Source: Verrucomicrobiales bacterium | GTDB lineage: Bacteria; Verrucomicrobiota; Verrucomicrobiia; Verrucomicrobiales; DEV007 | NCBI GenBank assembly: GCA_002705125.1 | Contig: PAHQ01000103.1 | Span: 20,451-45,291, forward strand | Length of the DNA: 24,841 nt | Direction of reading: 5' to 3' | In this document: piece by piece, positions 1 through 10,200 of the stretch | Numbering within the stretch: position 1 is the first letter of the stretch | Layout: every line of letters starts with the position of its first letter | The notes under the pieces: generated by a model | The model's database searches: none | The model's input: only the letters and a program-made list of their open reading frames with translations | What the model was told of the DNA's origin: nothing | Made by a program: the position numbers and the translations under genes

Positions 1-2037
1 GGGTTTAAGTTGGCAGTGGCTGAAGATGCTAAGAATCAAAGTATGCCAATTCTTCATAGTTCGCGGTTTGTTCTTGTTGATCGGATTGGCAGGATTAGGG
101 GTTATTATGATGGGCTTAGTGATAAAGGTTGGTCTGATCTTTTAAGGGACCTCGATTTAGTTTTAAGAGAAAGTAATGAAGGGGCGATCGCCAATTCAAA
201 AATGGATTATAAGCCGTTTCCCTACCCAAAGGAAATTATGGATCCAGATTGGCTTGAAAGCCGAAAAGAACTTCAATTAGCTTCTTCAGATAATCATGAG
301 TCTTTCATGGAATTTAAATTTCAGGATACTGTTGAAGAGAGTGGAATTACTTTCAAGAATCAGATTGTTGATGATGCTGGTAAATATCACAAAGCAGTTC
401 ATTATGATCATGGCAATGGGATAGCCATTGCGGATATTGATAGTGACGGATTGCTAGACATTTATTTTTCAACTCAAATTGGTCCGAATGAATTATGGAA
501 GAATTTAGGAAATGGAAAGTTTTCAAATGTCACAACAGAAGAGATTTCTTTGAGTGATAAGATTGGAGTCAGTGCATCTTTCGCAGATACTGATAATGAT
601 GGTGATGCAGATCTTTTTGTTACCACTGTCAGAGGTGGAAATTATTTTTTTGAAAATGACGGTAATGGAAAATTTTCTGATGCTACCAGTAAATCGGGTT
701 TAGGTTATATTGGGCATTCTTCAGGAGCTGTATTTTTTGATTATGATAGCGATGGGATGCTTGACCTTTTTTTGTGTAATGTTGGTGTTTATACTACGGA
801 AAAGTTAGGAGATGGTGGGTACTGTATTGGTTTACAGGATGCTTTTCAGGGACACCTCAAACCAGAAGAAAGGAATGAGCTTAGTAAATTATATCGTAAT
901 GAGGGAGATAATTCATTTGTTGAGGTAAGCGCTAAAGTGGGTCTTCTCGATGAGAGTTGGACGGGTGATGCGGCGCCGTTAGATTACAATAATGATGGAT
1001 GGACTGATTTATATGTTCTTTCTATGCAAGGCCATGATCAGTTGTACAAAAATGTTGAAGGTAAAACATTTGAAATTGTAAGTAGGGACGTTTTTCCAAG
1101 AACGCCATGGGGTGCTATGGGTATTCAGATTTTTGATTTCGATAATGATGGGAACCAAGATATTTATATCACAGATATGCATTCTGATATGAGTCAGTCT
1201 GTTGGTCCCAATAAAGAAAAGCTAAAAAGTGAAATGAAATGGGAAGAGAGTATATTAAATAGTGGAGGAATGAGTATTTATGGTAATGCTTTATTTAAGT
1301 CTCTTGGAGCTGGTAAATACGAGGAAATATCAGATGATGTTGGAGCTGAAAATTATTGGCCATGGGGTTTGAGTGCAGGAGATTTAAACGCTGATGGATA
1401 CGTTGATGTTTTCATTACTGCTAGCATGAACTTTCCATTTCGTTATGGTATTAATAGCCTTCTCATTAATGAATCAGGTAAGAAGTTCATTGATGCTGAA
1501 TTTATTCTTGGGGTTGAGCCAAGGCGGGATGGTAGAACTGCAAAGCCGTGGTTTACTTTGAACCCGGAAAGTGGAGACAAGAATCACTCATTGGTTAAAG
1601 AGTATAATTTGAATGAACCTGTTGAGGTTTGGGGTGCTTTAGGTAGTAGAAGTTCTGCCATTTTTGATATTGATAATGATGGAGATTTGGATGTTGTTAC
1701 TAATGAGTTTCATGATGGGCCAATGGTTTTGACAAGTGATTTATCCAAGAAGAAGAAGATCAACAGGTTGATGGTTCAATTAATTGGTAAGGGGCAAGGA
1801 GGAGCTAACCGAAACGGATTAGGAGCCGTCGTCACTGTTCAGGCGGGTGGAAGAAAATATACGAAGGTGAATGATGGAGTCTCTGGCTATTTGTCTCATA
1901 GCCTGATTCCTTTATACTTTGGTTTAGGTGATACAGATAAAGTGGATCTTGTTACGGTAAAATGGCCATCTGGAAAACTGCAAGAAATCAGAGAAGTAGA
2001 TATTAATCTTATACTGAAAATTGTTGAACCTGAGTAA
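1..2037 (+). CDS. SCO1-like / FG-GAP (VCBS) / ASPIC-UnbV fusion protein, 5' end off window
   Basis: The frame is open from base 1, so the gene is 5'-truncated and the TTG at 10 is probably not its start. The first visible residues match the C-terminal end of the SCO1/SenC thioredoxin-like domain: His (codon 55-57) followed by SSRFVLVDR and GRIRGYYDG. That His is the third copper ligand in SCO1; the CxxxC would lie upstream, outside the window. After a linker come seven D-x-[DN]-x-D-G loops of FG-GAP/VCBS type, at 433, 586, 739, 982, 1135, 1381 and 1666, which normally bind Ca2+ in a beta-propeller. An ASPIC/UnbV domain (about 1807-1960, with GLGAVV and FGLG) ends the protein. It is probably exported, but no signal is visible. 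FG-GAP/ASPIC proteins of this type (CRTAC1-like) are known in Verrucomicrobiota and Planctomycetota. A redox or copper role for this protein is inference. Confidence 0.85.
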   Translation, partial: GFKLAVAEDAKNQSMPILHSSRFVLVDRIGRIRGYYDGLSDKGWSDLLRDLDLVLRESNEGAIANSKMDYKPFPYPKEIMDPDWLESRKELQLASSDNHESFMEFKFQDTVEESGITFKNQIVDDAGKYHKAVHYDHGNGIAIADIDSDGLLDIYFSTQIGPNELWKNLGNGKFSNVTTEEISLSDKIGVSASFADTDNDGDADLFVTTVRGGNYFFENDGNGKFSDATSKSGLGYIGHSSGAVFFDYDSDGMLDLFLCNVGVYTTEKLGDGGYCIGLQDAFQGHLKPEERNELSKLYRNEGDNSFVEVSAKVGLLDESWTGDAAPLDYNNDGWTDLYVLSMQGHDQLYKNVEGKTFEIVSRDVFPRTPWGAMGIQIFDFDNDGNQDIYITDMHSDMSQSVGPNKEKLKSEMKWEESILNSGGMSIYGNALFKSLGAGKYEEISDDVGAENYWPWGLSAGDLNADGYVDVFITASMNFPFRYGINSLLINESGKKFIDAEFILGVEPRRDGRTAKPWFTLNPESGDKNHSLVKEYNLNEPVEVWGALGSRSSAIFDIDNDGDLDVVTNEFHDGPMVLTSDLSKKKKINRLMVQLIGKGQGGANRNGLGAVVTVQAGGRKYTKVNDGVSGYLSHSLIPLYFGLGDTDKVDLVTVKWPSGKLQEIREVDINLILKIVEPE

Positions 2038-2108
2038 TTTAAAAGAATTGGCTGGTTCTACTCTTCTTTCAGGTTGATTATGTTGAGGTTAATAAAATTA
2101 TCTCAATA

Positions 2109-5100
2109 ATGGATTTCGCTGCAACTTATCGAATTACTAAGGCCTTTAGCCAATGTATTTTGATTTTTGTCTTCACTCTTGTTTCCTTGAGGGCTGAAAC
2201 TATTGTTGAAGTGGGTGAAATTCGTCCATTCTTTGGACCGGATGATTTAAATTTAAACCCTGAACGAGTCGTGGTAGCCATTGATATTTATGGTGACAAA
2301 GACCGTGAAGTTAACGGTGTTTTATTTAAAACTGATAGATCTGGAATTGATAATGTTAATGTTATAGCAAGTAACTCAATTGATGGTTGGGCTAGTAGAC
2401 CAAATTACTCTGGCATTGATCAAAGGTCTGCAGACAATTTAGAGGAAATTATGAGGGATATTCGTTGGGAAGCAGCTCCAACGGCATTAGAGATTGAGGT
2501 CTCTAATCTTGATCCAGGTATTGAATATGAATTACAGATGTTATTTAATGAGGGTGCTGACAGGGACCGGCGATGGGATATAGCCATAGAGAAAGAATTA
2601 GTAGTTGATGATTTTAGTTCTGAAGGTGAGGGCACGTGGAGCTCCTCAAATGGTTTCGCATATATTGCTCCATTCGTCCTTAAAGATGGTGATACTGAGC
2701 TTAATGTTACTATGGCTAAACATCTAGGGGGTCAGCAGTCTCAGGGTGCTGACAATAATCCTATTCTTCAAGCTTTCACGATAACTGAGTTAACTATTCC
2801 AGCGACCCCGGAATCAGTAGAAATCGATAATCCCAAATTTTTTGCCGGACAGTTACAAAGGGTTGGCCGTTTTGTGACAGTAGATTTGAAAAGGAAAGCA
2901 AACCATCTTTATTCCTTTGTTTTTGGTGAAGGGGATACAGATAACTCTAAATTTGAAATAGAAGACGGTGAGCTTTTTTTATCTAAAGATTATGACTTTA
3001 CTGGGCATCCTGCATTGAACCAATTTAGCGTTAGAATTCGATCAACAGATGCAGAAGATCCTGTTCGTTTTTTAGACCAGATTTTTTTGGTTCAATTAGC
3101 TGACCCTAAAGAGCCAAATGATTTACTTTTGAGTGCAGGCTCTATTAGTTCAGGAATCATTGTTGATGGATTAGTTGGAAAGCTATCTGTTTCAGATCCT
3201 AATCTTTTTGACCAACATCTATTTTCGTTGGTGCCTGGAGATGGAGATAAAGACAATGATTTGGTTTATCTTCGATCCTCTGACCTCAGGCTGCTTTCCA
3301 CTATAAGTGAAGGTCAGTCCGAATTAAAGTTCCGAATCCGAGTTACCGATATGACTGGATTGAGTTTTGAAAAATCTTTCAACTTGTTGGTTACTGAACC
3401 ATCAATAAGAATCAATGAATTTATGGCGAGTAATGGCTCCGTATTAGAAGATGATGATGGCGATGCTTCCGATTGGATAGAGCTTTTTAATGAACAAAAA
3501 GGCACTCTAAACTTGGGTGGGTGGTTTCTTTCTGATGATGAAGATCAATTAAGTAAATGGCGTTTTCCAGAAGTAAGCATTGAGCCTAATGGTTACTTAT
3601 TAGTCTATGCTTCCGGAAAGAAACGAAGCTCTATAGGTAGTTCTCTACATACCAACTTCGAAATTTCAAGTATCGGAGAATCTCTTTTTCTAGTTAAACC
3701 AGACGGAGAAACGGTTGCCGATATAATAGAATTTCCTGAACAGAGAGTTGATGTTTCATATGGATATGATGTCGCTGCAAGCGAAACTGGTTATTTGATA
3801 GATCCAACTCCAGGTCAAAAAAATTCAGATATGGCCGTGAACGTTTCGAACGAGGTTGTTTTTAGTCATGGTCGTGGTTACTATGACGAACCGGTTGACC
3901 TTGAGCTAAGCTCAACAGTTCCAGAGTCAGTTATTCGTTATACAACGAATGGAGCTAAACCCAATGATAGAAGTCAAATCTATATAGATCCTATACGGTT
4001 AACACCAGCTTCTAGTTCAGGTAAAAGGGGAGTAAGGACGGTAAGAGCTATGGCGTTTAACTCTTCGGTCGCTTCGTCACCTGTAAGTACTCACACCTAT
4101 ATCTGGGTGAATGGAACTTCAGATCCTCAATCGACTGGAGTAGTGGGTCAATCGCGTTTTCAATCATCCATCAAAAATCATCCTAAGTACGGACCTCTGA
4201 TTAATAAAGGTTTATTATCTTTACCAGCTATTTCAATAACCAAGCCGGGAGGTATGTCCGGTTCTGAGGGTGAAGCTAATTTAGAGCTAATAAGTATAGA
4301 TGGATCAGAGACAGGATTTGGTATCGATTGTGGTATGAAGATTGTTGGCGGAGCTAGTGTTGGTTCAGCTAAAAACAATTTTAGGTGTTACTTTAGATCG
4401 AGATATGGTTCTTCGAAGCTGAGGTATCCTTTATTTGCAGACCATCCTTACACCTCCGGTGCTAGTGAAATTTTTGATGTGATCCAATTGAGAAGTGGAT
4501 CACATGATAATTTCTATTGGATGGCTAATCCTGGTAATCCTCCCGGCCGGAAAAGGCAGGGAGACGCTCAGTACGTACGTAACCGCTGGGTAAGTGACAT
4601 GGAAATGGTTATGGGCCACACGTCAATACATGGAAGATTTGTTCATTGTTATCTTAATGGAGCTTACCACGGACTTTACCATGTTCATGAAAGGCCGATG
4701 CACAACTATCTTGATAAGTACTTTGGTGGGGACTCTGAAGACTATCATTATACTAATTCTGGAAGAAATGGTAGTAATCATGGTGCTGGGGATGATTGGA
4801 ATGACACTTGGAGAAAAGTGAAGTCTGCCGCTTCTACAGGAGGAATAAAATCAAGGGACTGGATTAATTGGGCCAACCTTGCTGATAATCAGTTGTTATA
4901 CTTTTATTGTGGTAATGATTGGGATTGGACGGCTAGACATAACTGGATGGCTGCTGGGCCAAAATATCCGGGTCGTGGTGGCTGGCGTTTTTATTCTTGG
5001 GATTGTGATGTCATGCTTTATGACGTAGAGGTAAATAATCTAAACCTTGGCGCTCCAGATGGTATTTTTTCTGCCTTAATGAGAGATGATGAGTTTCGCG

Positions 5101-7124
5101 TCTTTTTTAAGGACCGCGTTTACAAGCATTGCTTTAACGATGGAGTATTGAGTTCTAATGGGCCTCTCCCATTTCATGATTATAGAATGAATGAGATTTA
5201 TGACGCCATTATTCCCGAGACGGCAAGGTGGCAGCCATCATCAGGTCGATCGTTGCCTTGGGGGAGAGATGAAGAATGGCTTGAAGAATGGAATTATATG
5301 AAAGAAGTATTTTGGCCTGACAGGACGAATATACTTTTAGATCAGTTTAGGCAAAAAGGTTGGTATAATGTTGAAGCGCCCGAATATGAAAAAATAATTA
5401 GTTCAGTCAATCCTGGATTTACCCCAGTTATCATTTCAGAGGATGGTGAAATTTATTTAACCGTAGATGGAAGTGACCCTAGGTTAATTGGAGGTACTGT
5501 AAATCCTGACGCTTTCTTTATTAATGGTGCTACCGTTGATTTTAATCTTATAAGTAAGGAATCTCTTTGGAAGTATTTAGATGATGGTTCTGATAAGGAG
5601 ATCAGTTGGAGGTTACCTGGATTTGATGATTCATCTTGGAAAGAAGGAGTTGCTGAACTTGGTTACGGAGATGGTAGGGAAGGTGCGGAAGGAACTATAC
5701 TTTCTTATGGTGATAGTGGTAGTAGTAAGCACATTACTACGTATTTTAGAAAGAAATTCATAGTAGCTGATGCTGAAGAATTAATAGGTGTTAAACTGGC
5801 AATAAGAAAAGATGACGGTGCTGTAGTGTATTTGAACGGAGTAGAAGTTTGGAGGGTTGGTATGCCGGAAGGAGAAATTAATTATGAAACGCTCGCGACT
5901 GAAGGTGTAGGTGGATCTGAAGAAACTGTATTTAATATTAAAGAGGATATTCCAATAGAACTTTTCAAAGAAGGTGAGAATGCTTTGGCGGTGGAAGTTC
6001 ATCAGGTTGCCAGAACGAGTTCTGACATAAGCTTCGATCTTGAACTAGTTGCAACAATACCAAGTGATCCTTCAGATTTTTCAATTGATAAAAGTACGCG
6101 CCTCAAAGCTAGAGTCTTGAGAGATAATGAGTGGTCTGCCTTGAATGAAGTTGTATACCGGGTAGGTGAGCGGGCTTCTGCATCAAATTTTGTAGTTAGT
6201 GAGCTCCATTATAGGCCGTCGCAAGCCACAAAAAAAGAAGATCCAGAGGGACAATATTCTAGATCTGATTTCGAGTTTTTAGAATTAACAAGTATCAGTG
6301 ATCAACCAATTGATTTTTCAGGGCTAAACTTTTCTAGTGGTATTAATTTTGATTTTTCTCAATCCGATCTGTTAGGTTTAAGTCCCGGAGAAAGTGTCAT
6401 AATAGTTGGAAATAAAGAGGCATTCTTAACCAGATACCCTGAAGTTGATGCTTCGAAGATAATTGGGGAGTTTACAGGTAACTTAGATAATGATGGTGAG
6501 AGGATTGAAATGAAATGGGAAGACGGTTCAATTGTTAGGACTTTTATATATAACGATAAAGATCCATGGCCTGAGGACGCTGACGGGAAAGGTTATTCTT
6601 TAGTATTGAAGAAACCTTCCAATAATTTGGACCATTCTGTACCAGAAAGTTGGGTATCTTCAAAGGTGCTGAACGGAACTCCTACATTGATGAACGAGGC
6701 TAAAAGTTTCTTAGAATGGAGCGGCTTATTTTTTAGCCAAGAAGAAATTATGAATGATGTTGCGGCTCAACCAGAATCAGATCCAGACCAAGATGGCTAT
6801 ATCAATTTAGTTGAGTATGCATTTAATTCATCACCTGTAGAGCATTCTCAAAATTTTGATTTAAATGAGATCTCCAAAATTTTGGTTGGTGGTCAGTATT
6901 ATTATTCTTTTTCTTATAATCAAAGATTTGATGTCGAGAGTCTTAAAATTGAATTAGAAGTTTCTTCTGATATGAAAAATTGGAATAGCGGAATTGATTA
7001 TTTCAAAAAAATCGGAGAGAAGGTTGATCATGAATCTGGTAAGATAAATAAGACTTTCCGATCAATTCAGCCTATTAATTCTAATTTTGCCATGTTTTTT
7101 AGGCTGAAAATTGAGTTAGAATAA
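2109..7124 (+). CDS. Exported CotH-kinase-like / lamin-tail-domain multidomain surface protein
   Basis: This 1671-residue protein has a signal peptide (hydrophobic residues about 16-27, likely cleaved after Ala29). Domains in order: a beta-rich N-terminus; a cadherin-like segment (about 240-430); lamin-tail domain 1 (about 431-560, beginning IRINEFMASNG); a chitobiase C-terminal-like module (about 582-666); and a CotH-like domain (about 703-1070). The CotH domain has K755 in KNNFR, LNGAYHGLY with E861, and W964-D-C-D967, which match the Lys, Glu and Asp positions of the kinase-like family. A galactose-binding-like beta-sandwich follows (about 1145-1314, with DDGAVVYLNG), then lamin-tail domain 2 (about 1361-1527). 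Near the C-terminus is a Ca-loop-like DPDQDGYINLVEYAF (about 1558-1572), common at the ends of verrucomicrobial exported proteins. The gene lies 71 bp after the previous one and no Shine-Dalgarno is seen. CotH proteins in spores phosphorylate coat proteins; the substrate here is unknown. Confidence 0.88.
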   Translation: MDFAATYRITKAFSQCILIFVFTLVSLRAETIVEVGEIRPFFGPDDLNLNPERVVVAIDIYGDKDREVNGVLFKTDRSGIDNVNVIASNSIDGWASRPNYSGIDQRSADNLEEIMRDIRWEAAPTALEIEVSNLDPGIEYELQMLFNEGADRDRRWDIAIEKELVVDDFSSEGEGTWSSSNGFAYIAPFVLKDGDTELNVTMAKHLGGQQSQGADNNPILQAFTITELTIPATPESVEIDNPKFFAGQLQRVGRFVTVDLKRKANHLYSFVFGEGDTDNSKFEIEDGELFLSKDYDFTGHPALNQFSVRIRSTDAEDPVRFLDQIFLVQLADPKEPNDLLLSAGSISSGIIVDGLVGKLSVSDPNLFDQHLFSLVPGDGDKDNDLVYLRSSDLRLLSTISEGQSELKFRIRVTDMTGLSFEKSFNLLVTEPSIRINEFMASNGSVLEDDDGDASDWIELFNEQKGTLNLGGWFLSDDEDQLSKWRFPEVSIEPNGYLLVYASGKKRSSIGSSLHTNFEISSIGESLFLVKPDGETVADIIEFPEQRVDVSYGYDVAASETGYLIDPTPGQKNSDMAVNVSNEVVFSHGRGYYDEPVDLELSSTVPESVIRYTTNGAKPNDRSQIYIDPIRLTPASSSGKRGVRTVRAMAFNSSVASSPVSTHTYIWVNGTSDPQSTGVVGQSRFQSSIKNHPKYGPLINKGLLSLPAISITKPGGMSGSEGEANLELISIDGSETGFGIDCGMKIVGGASVGSAKNNFRCYFRSRYGSSKLRYPLFADHPYTSGASEIFDVIQLRSGSHDNFYWMANPGNPPGRKRQGDAQYVRNRWVSDMEMVMGHTSIHGRFVHCYLNGAYHGLYHVHERPMHNYLDKYFGGDSEDYHYTNSGRNGSNHGAGDDWNDTWRKVKSAASTGGIKSRDWINWANLADNQLLYFYCGNDWDWTARHNWMAAGPKYPGRGGWRFYSWDCDVMLYDVEVNNLNLGAPDGIFSALMRDDEFRVFFKDRVYKHCFNDGVLSSNGPLPFHDYRMNEIYDAIIPETARWQPSSGRSLPWGRDEEWLEEWNYMKEVFWPDRTNILLDQFRQKGWYNVEAPEYEKIISSVNPGFTPVIISEDGEIYLTVDGSDPRLIGGTVNPDAFFINGATVDFNLISKESLWKYLDDGSDKEISWRLPGFDDSSWKEGVAELGYGDGREGAEGTILSYGDSGSSKHITTYFRKKFIVADAEELIGVKLAIRKDDGAVVYLNGVEVWRVGMPEGEINYETLATEGVGGSEETVFNIKEDIPIELFKEGENALAVEVHQVARTSSDISFDLELVATIPSDPSDFSIDKSTRLKARVLRDNEWSALNEVVYRVGERASASNFVVSELHYRPSQATKKEDPEGQYSRSDFEFLELTSISDQPIDFSGLNFSSGINFDFSQSDLLGLSPGESVIIVGNKEAFLTRYPEVDASKIIGEFTGNLDNDGERIEMKWEDGSIVRTFIYNDKDPWPEDADGKGYSLVLKKPSNNLDHSVPESWVSSKVLNGTPTLMNEAKSFLEWSGLFFSQEEIMNDVAAQPESDPDQDGYINLVEYAFNSSPVEHSQNFDLNEISKILVGGQYYYSFSYNQRFDVESLKIELEVSSDMKNWNSGIDYFKKIGEKVDHESGKINKTFRSIQPINSNFAMFFRLKIELE

Positions 7125-7225
7125 CAATTTTTTTCTAAAAATCACATCTTTTCAATGCTCTAGACTTGAGCTTAGTGCGTATCATTGTCAGATTATTGGG
7201 TAAAGGGTAGTTAATATTTGCCGCT

Positions 7226-10200
7226 ATGAGTATATCATCTAGACTTCTGACCTTAATTTGGTTTTTATCTCTTAATTCCTCTAGTTTTGGGGCAATTGAG
7301 TTTAATCGAGACATTAGACCAATTTTATCTGGTAAATGTTTTGAGTGTCATGGACCTGATAGCAATCACCGCAAAGCAGGTCTTAGGCTGGATAATAAAG
7401 AAGGAGCGGTTGCTGATAATGATGGGGTCAAGGCTATTGATCCCGAAAATTTAGAGGAGAGTGAAATGCTATACCGAATAGTGTCTGACGATCCCGAGGA
7501 TATTATGCCTCCACCCGAATCTAAAAAGATTTTATCTGACAAAGAAAAAGCTTTAATAACAGAATGGATAAAAAGTGGAGGAACTTATCAAGATCATTGG
7601 GCCTTTGAAAACATTCAAGGAAAAGTCCCTCCTAAACTGGATTCTGATTTTAAAATACAAAACCCAATCGATGCCTTTATTCATGATAGAATCAAAGGGT
7701 CAGGTCTTTCTCCAATGCCTGAAGCAAGTAAAGAGACTTTAATTAGGAGAGTAAAATTTGATCTCACTGGATTGCCTCCAACAAAGCTTGAGGTTGATCA
7801 ATTTCTTTCAGATAAATCTCCCAAGGCTTATGAAAATTTAGTCGATCGTATTTTTAAGTCTGAGGCTTATGGAGAGCGGATGGCTCTTGCTTGGATGGAT
7901 GCCGCGCGTTACGGGGATTCCTCAGTCATGCATGCTGACGGCCCGAGGTTCATGTGGCCTTGGAGAGATTGGGTTATCAATGCATACAACTCTAATATGC
8001 CTTTCAATCAATTCACTGTTGAGCAGATTGCTGGAGATTTATTACCTAATTCTACAGTTGATCAAAAAATCGCATCAGGTTTCAATCGGAATCACGCAAC
8101 TTCTGATGAGGGTGGGGCAATTGCTGAAGAGTTGCGTGTAGAGTATGTTGTTGACCGAGTTAAGACTACATCAAATGTATGGATGGGACTGACTATGGAA
8201 TGTAGTCAGTGCCATGATCATAAATATGATCCTATTACTCAAAAAGAGTATTTTCAGATGTTTGCTTACTTTAATAACACCACTGATCCAGGTATGCAGA
8301 CGAGAAATGGTAACCAAGCGCCAGTAGTCAATGTGCCAGACAAAAAAAAGGCGGCAAAAATTGAGGAACTGACAAAAAGAATTAAATATGAAGATAATAA
8401 AATAGAAGGTTATAAGAGATCAGTTATACCCCAATATGTAAATTGGTTGAGAGACGCTGAAAAAAATGTTGATGATTCGGTTCTGGATCCGGCTGGTATT
8501 AAACATTATTTCCCACTCAATGAAACGTCTGGAGAATCTATTAATGCTGAAATTGGAGGTGGCATTGGAAAGCTTTCAGGTAAATTGATGGCGGTTAAGC
8601 GTGGAGAGGAATCGGGACTGACTTTTGATGGAAAAACTTCCTTTTCTTTTAGTAATTGGACAGACCTTGAAAAGAGTTCGCAATTCACATTTGCAGCATG
8701 GTTAAAGTTGCCAGCAGATGGAAGTGGAGCCATTCTTGCTCGTTTGGATGACGCCAATAAATATCGAGGTTATGACTTTTGGCTACAGAATCGCTCCATT
8801 GGAACTCACATTGTAAGTAGTTGGCCTGATAATGCTTTGAAAGTGGTTTCTGCTAAGCAGCTTGAAGTCAATAAATGGCAGCATGTTGTTGTCACCTATG
8901 ATGGTTCTTCCAAGGCGTCAGGAATAAAAATTTACATAGATGGTAAATTAGTTGGAAACAAAGTGGAGCAGGACTCTTTAAAGGATTCTATTATCACTAA
9001 TACTCCTTTTAAAATAGGGAGTCGTTCAAGTTCGAGTTTTTTCAAAGGCGATTTGGATGAATTAAGAATTTACGACAAGGCTCTTAGTGAAAACGATATT
9101 AAGAATATTGGGGGTGATCCGATTAAAAGCATTTTAGCCATAAATAAGAAAGAGCGTAGCAAAGAGCAAAAAATGACTCTTCTTAATTATTACCTTATAA
9201 ATAATGATGAAGAGTTTAAGAGACTCGCTAGCATTAGGGCTGAGCTAAATAAGAAAAAAGCTGGTCTTTCTGTAGACAGTAAATTGACCTCAATGATTAT
9301 GCAGGACAATCCTGAGTCTAAAAAAAGGGTAACTTATATTCTTAATCGAGGACAATATGACCAACCTATAAAGGAAGGTGAAAATGCAGTAATTAATCCA
9401 GGAGTACCTTCAATTCTTCCTAAACTGTCAGATGATGCACCTGCTAATAGACTGGGCTTTGCCAAATGGCTTACTGATCCTTCGCACCCGCTTACAGCCA
9501 GAGTCGCGGTTAATAGATATTGGGCCATGTTTTTTGGTAGGGGAATTGTAAAGACGCCTGATGATTTTGGTAACCAAGGATCGCCTCCTACTCACCCAGA
9601 GCTCTTAGATTGGTTAGCTAATGATTTTGTGAAAAACGGCTGGAATGTCAAGAGAACCATTCGTCAGATCGTGACTTCAGCGACATACCGACAGGAATCC
9701 AGAATTCTTCCAATTGCAGAAAGAAATGACCCTGAAAATATTTTATTATCAAGGTCTCCAAGGTTTCGATTGCAAGGTGAATTTATCAGGGACGCAGCTC
9801 TTTCCTTTTCAGGACTCTTGGTTGATTCAGTGGGAGGTGCTAGCGTAAAACCCTATCAACCTGCAAACATATGGAATGAAGTTTCATTGAATGGAGGGCT
9901 TCGCTATAAGAGAGACTCAGGTGACAATTTGTATAGGCGGTCGATTTATACTTATTGGAAACGTTCTGCTCCAATGCCGAACATGCTCATATTTGATGCG
10001 CCAACGAGGGAGAAATGTATGATTCAGAGGCCTGTTACCAATACGCCTCTTCAAGCGTTAGTTGTTTTAAATGACCCTCAATTCGTAGAGGCGGCGAGGG
10101 CATTCGCTCAAAAGATTATTATAAAAGGAGGTAAAGATGATATTTCGAGAATCAATTATGGCTTTAAGATTGTTCTATCAAGAGATGCTACTGAGGAGGA

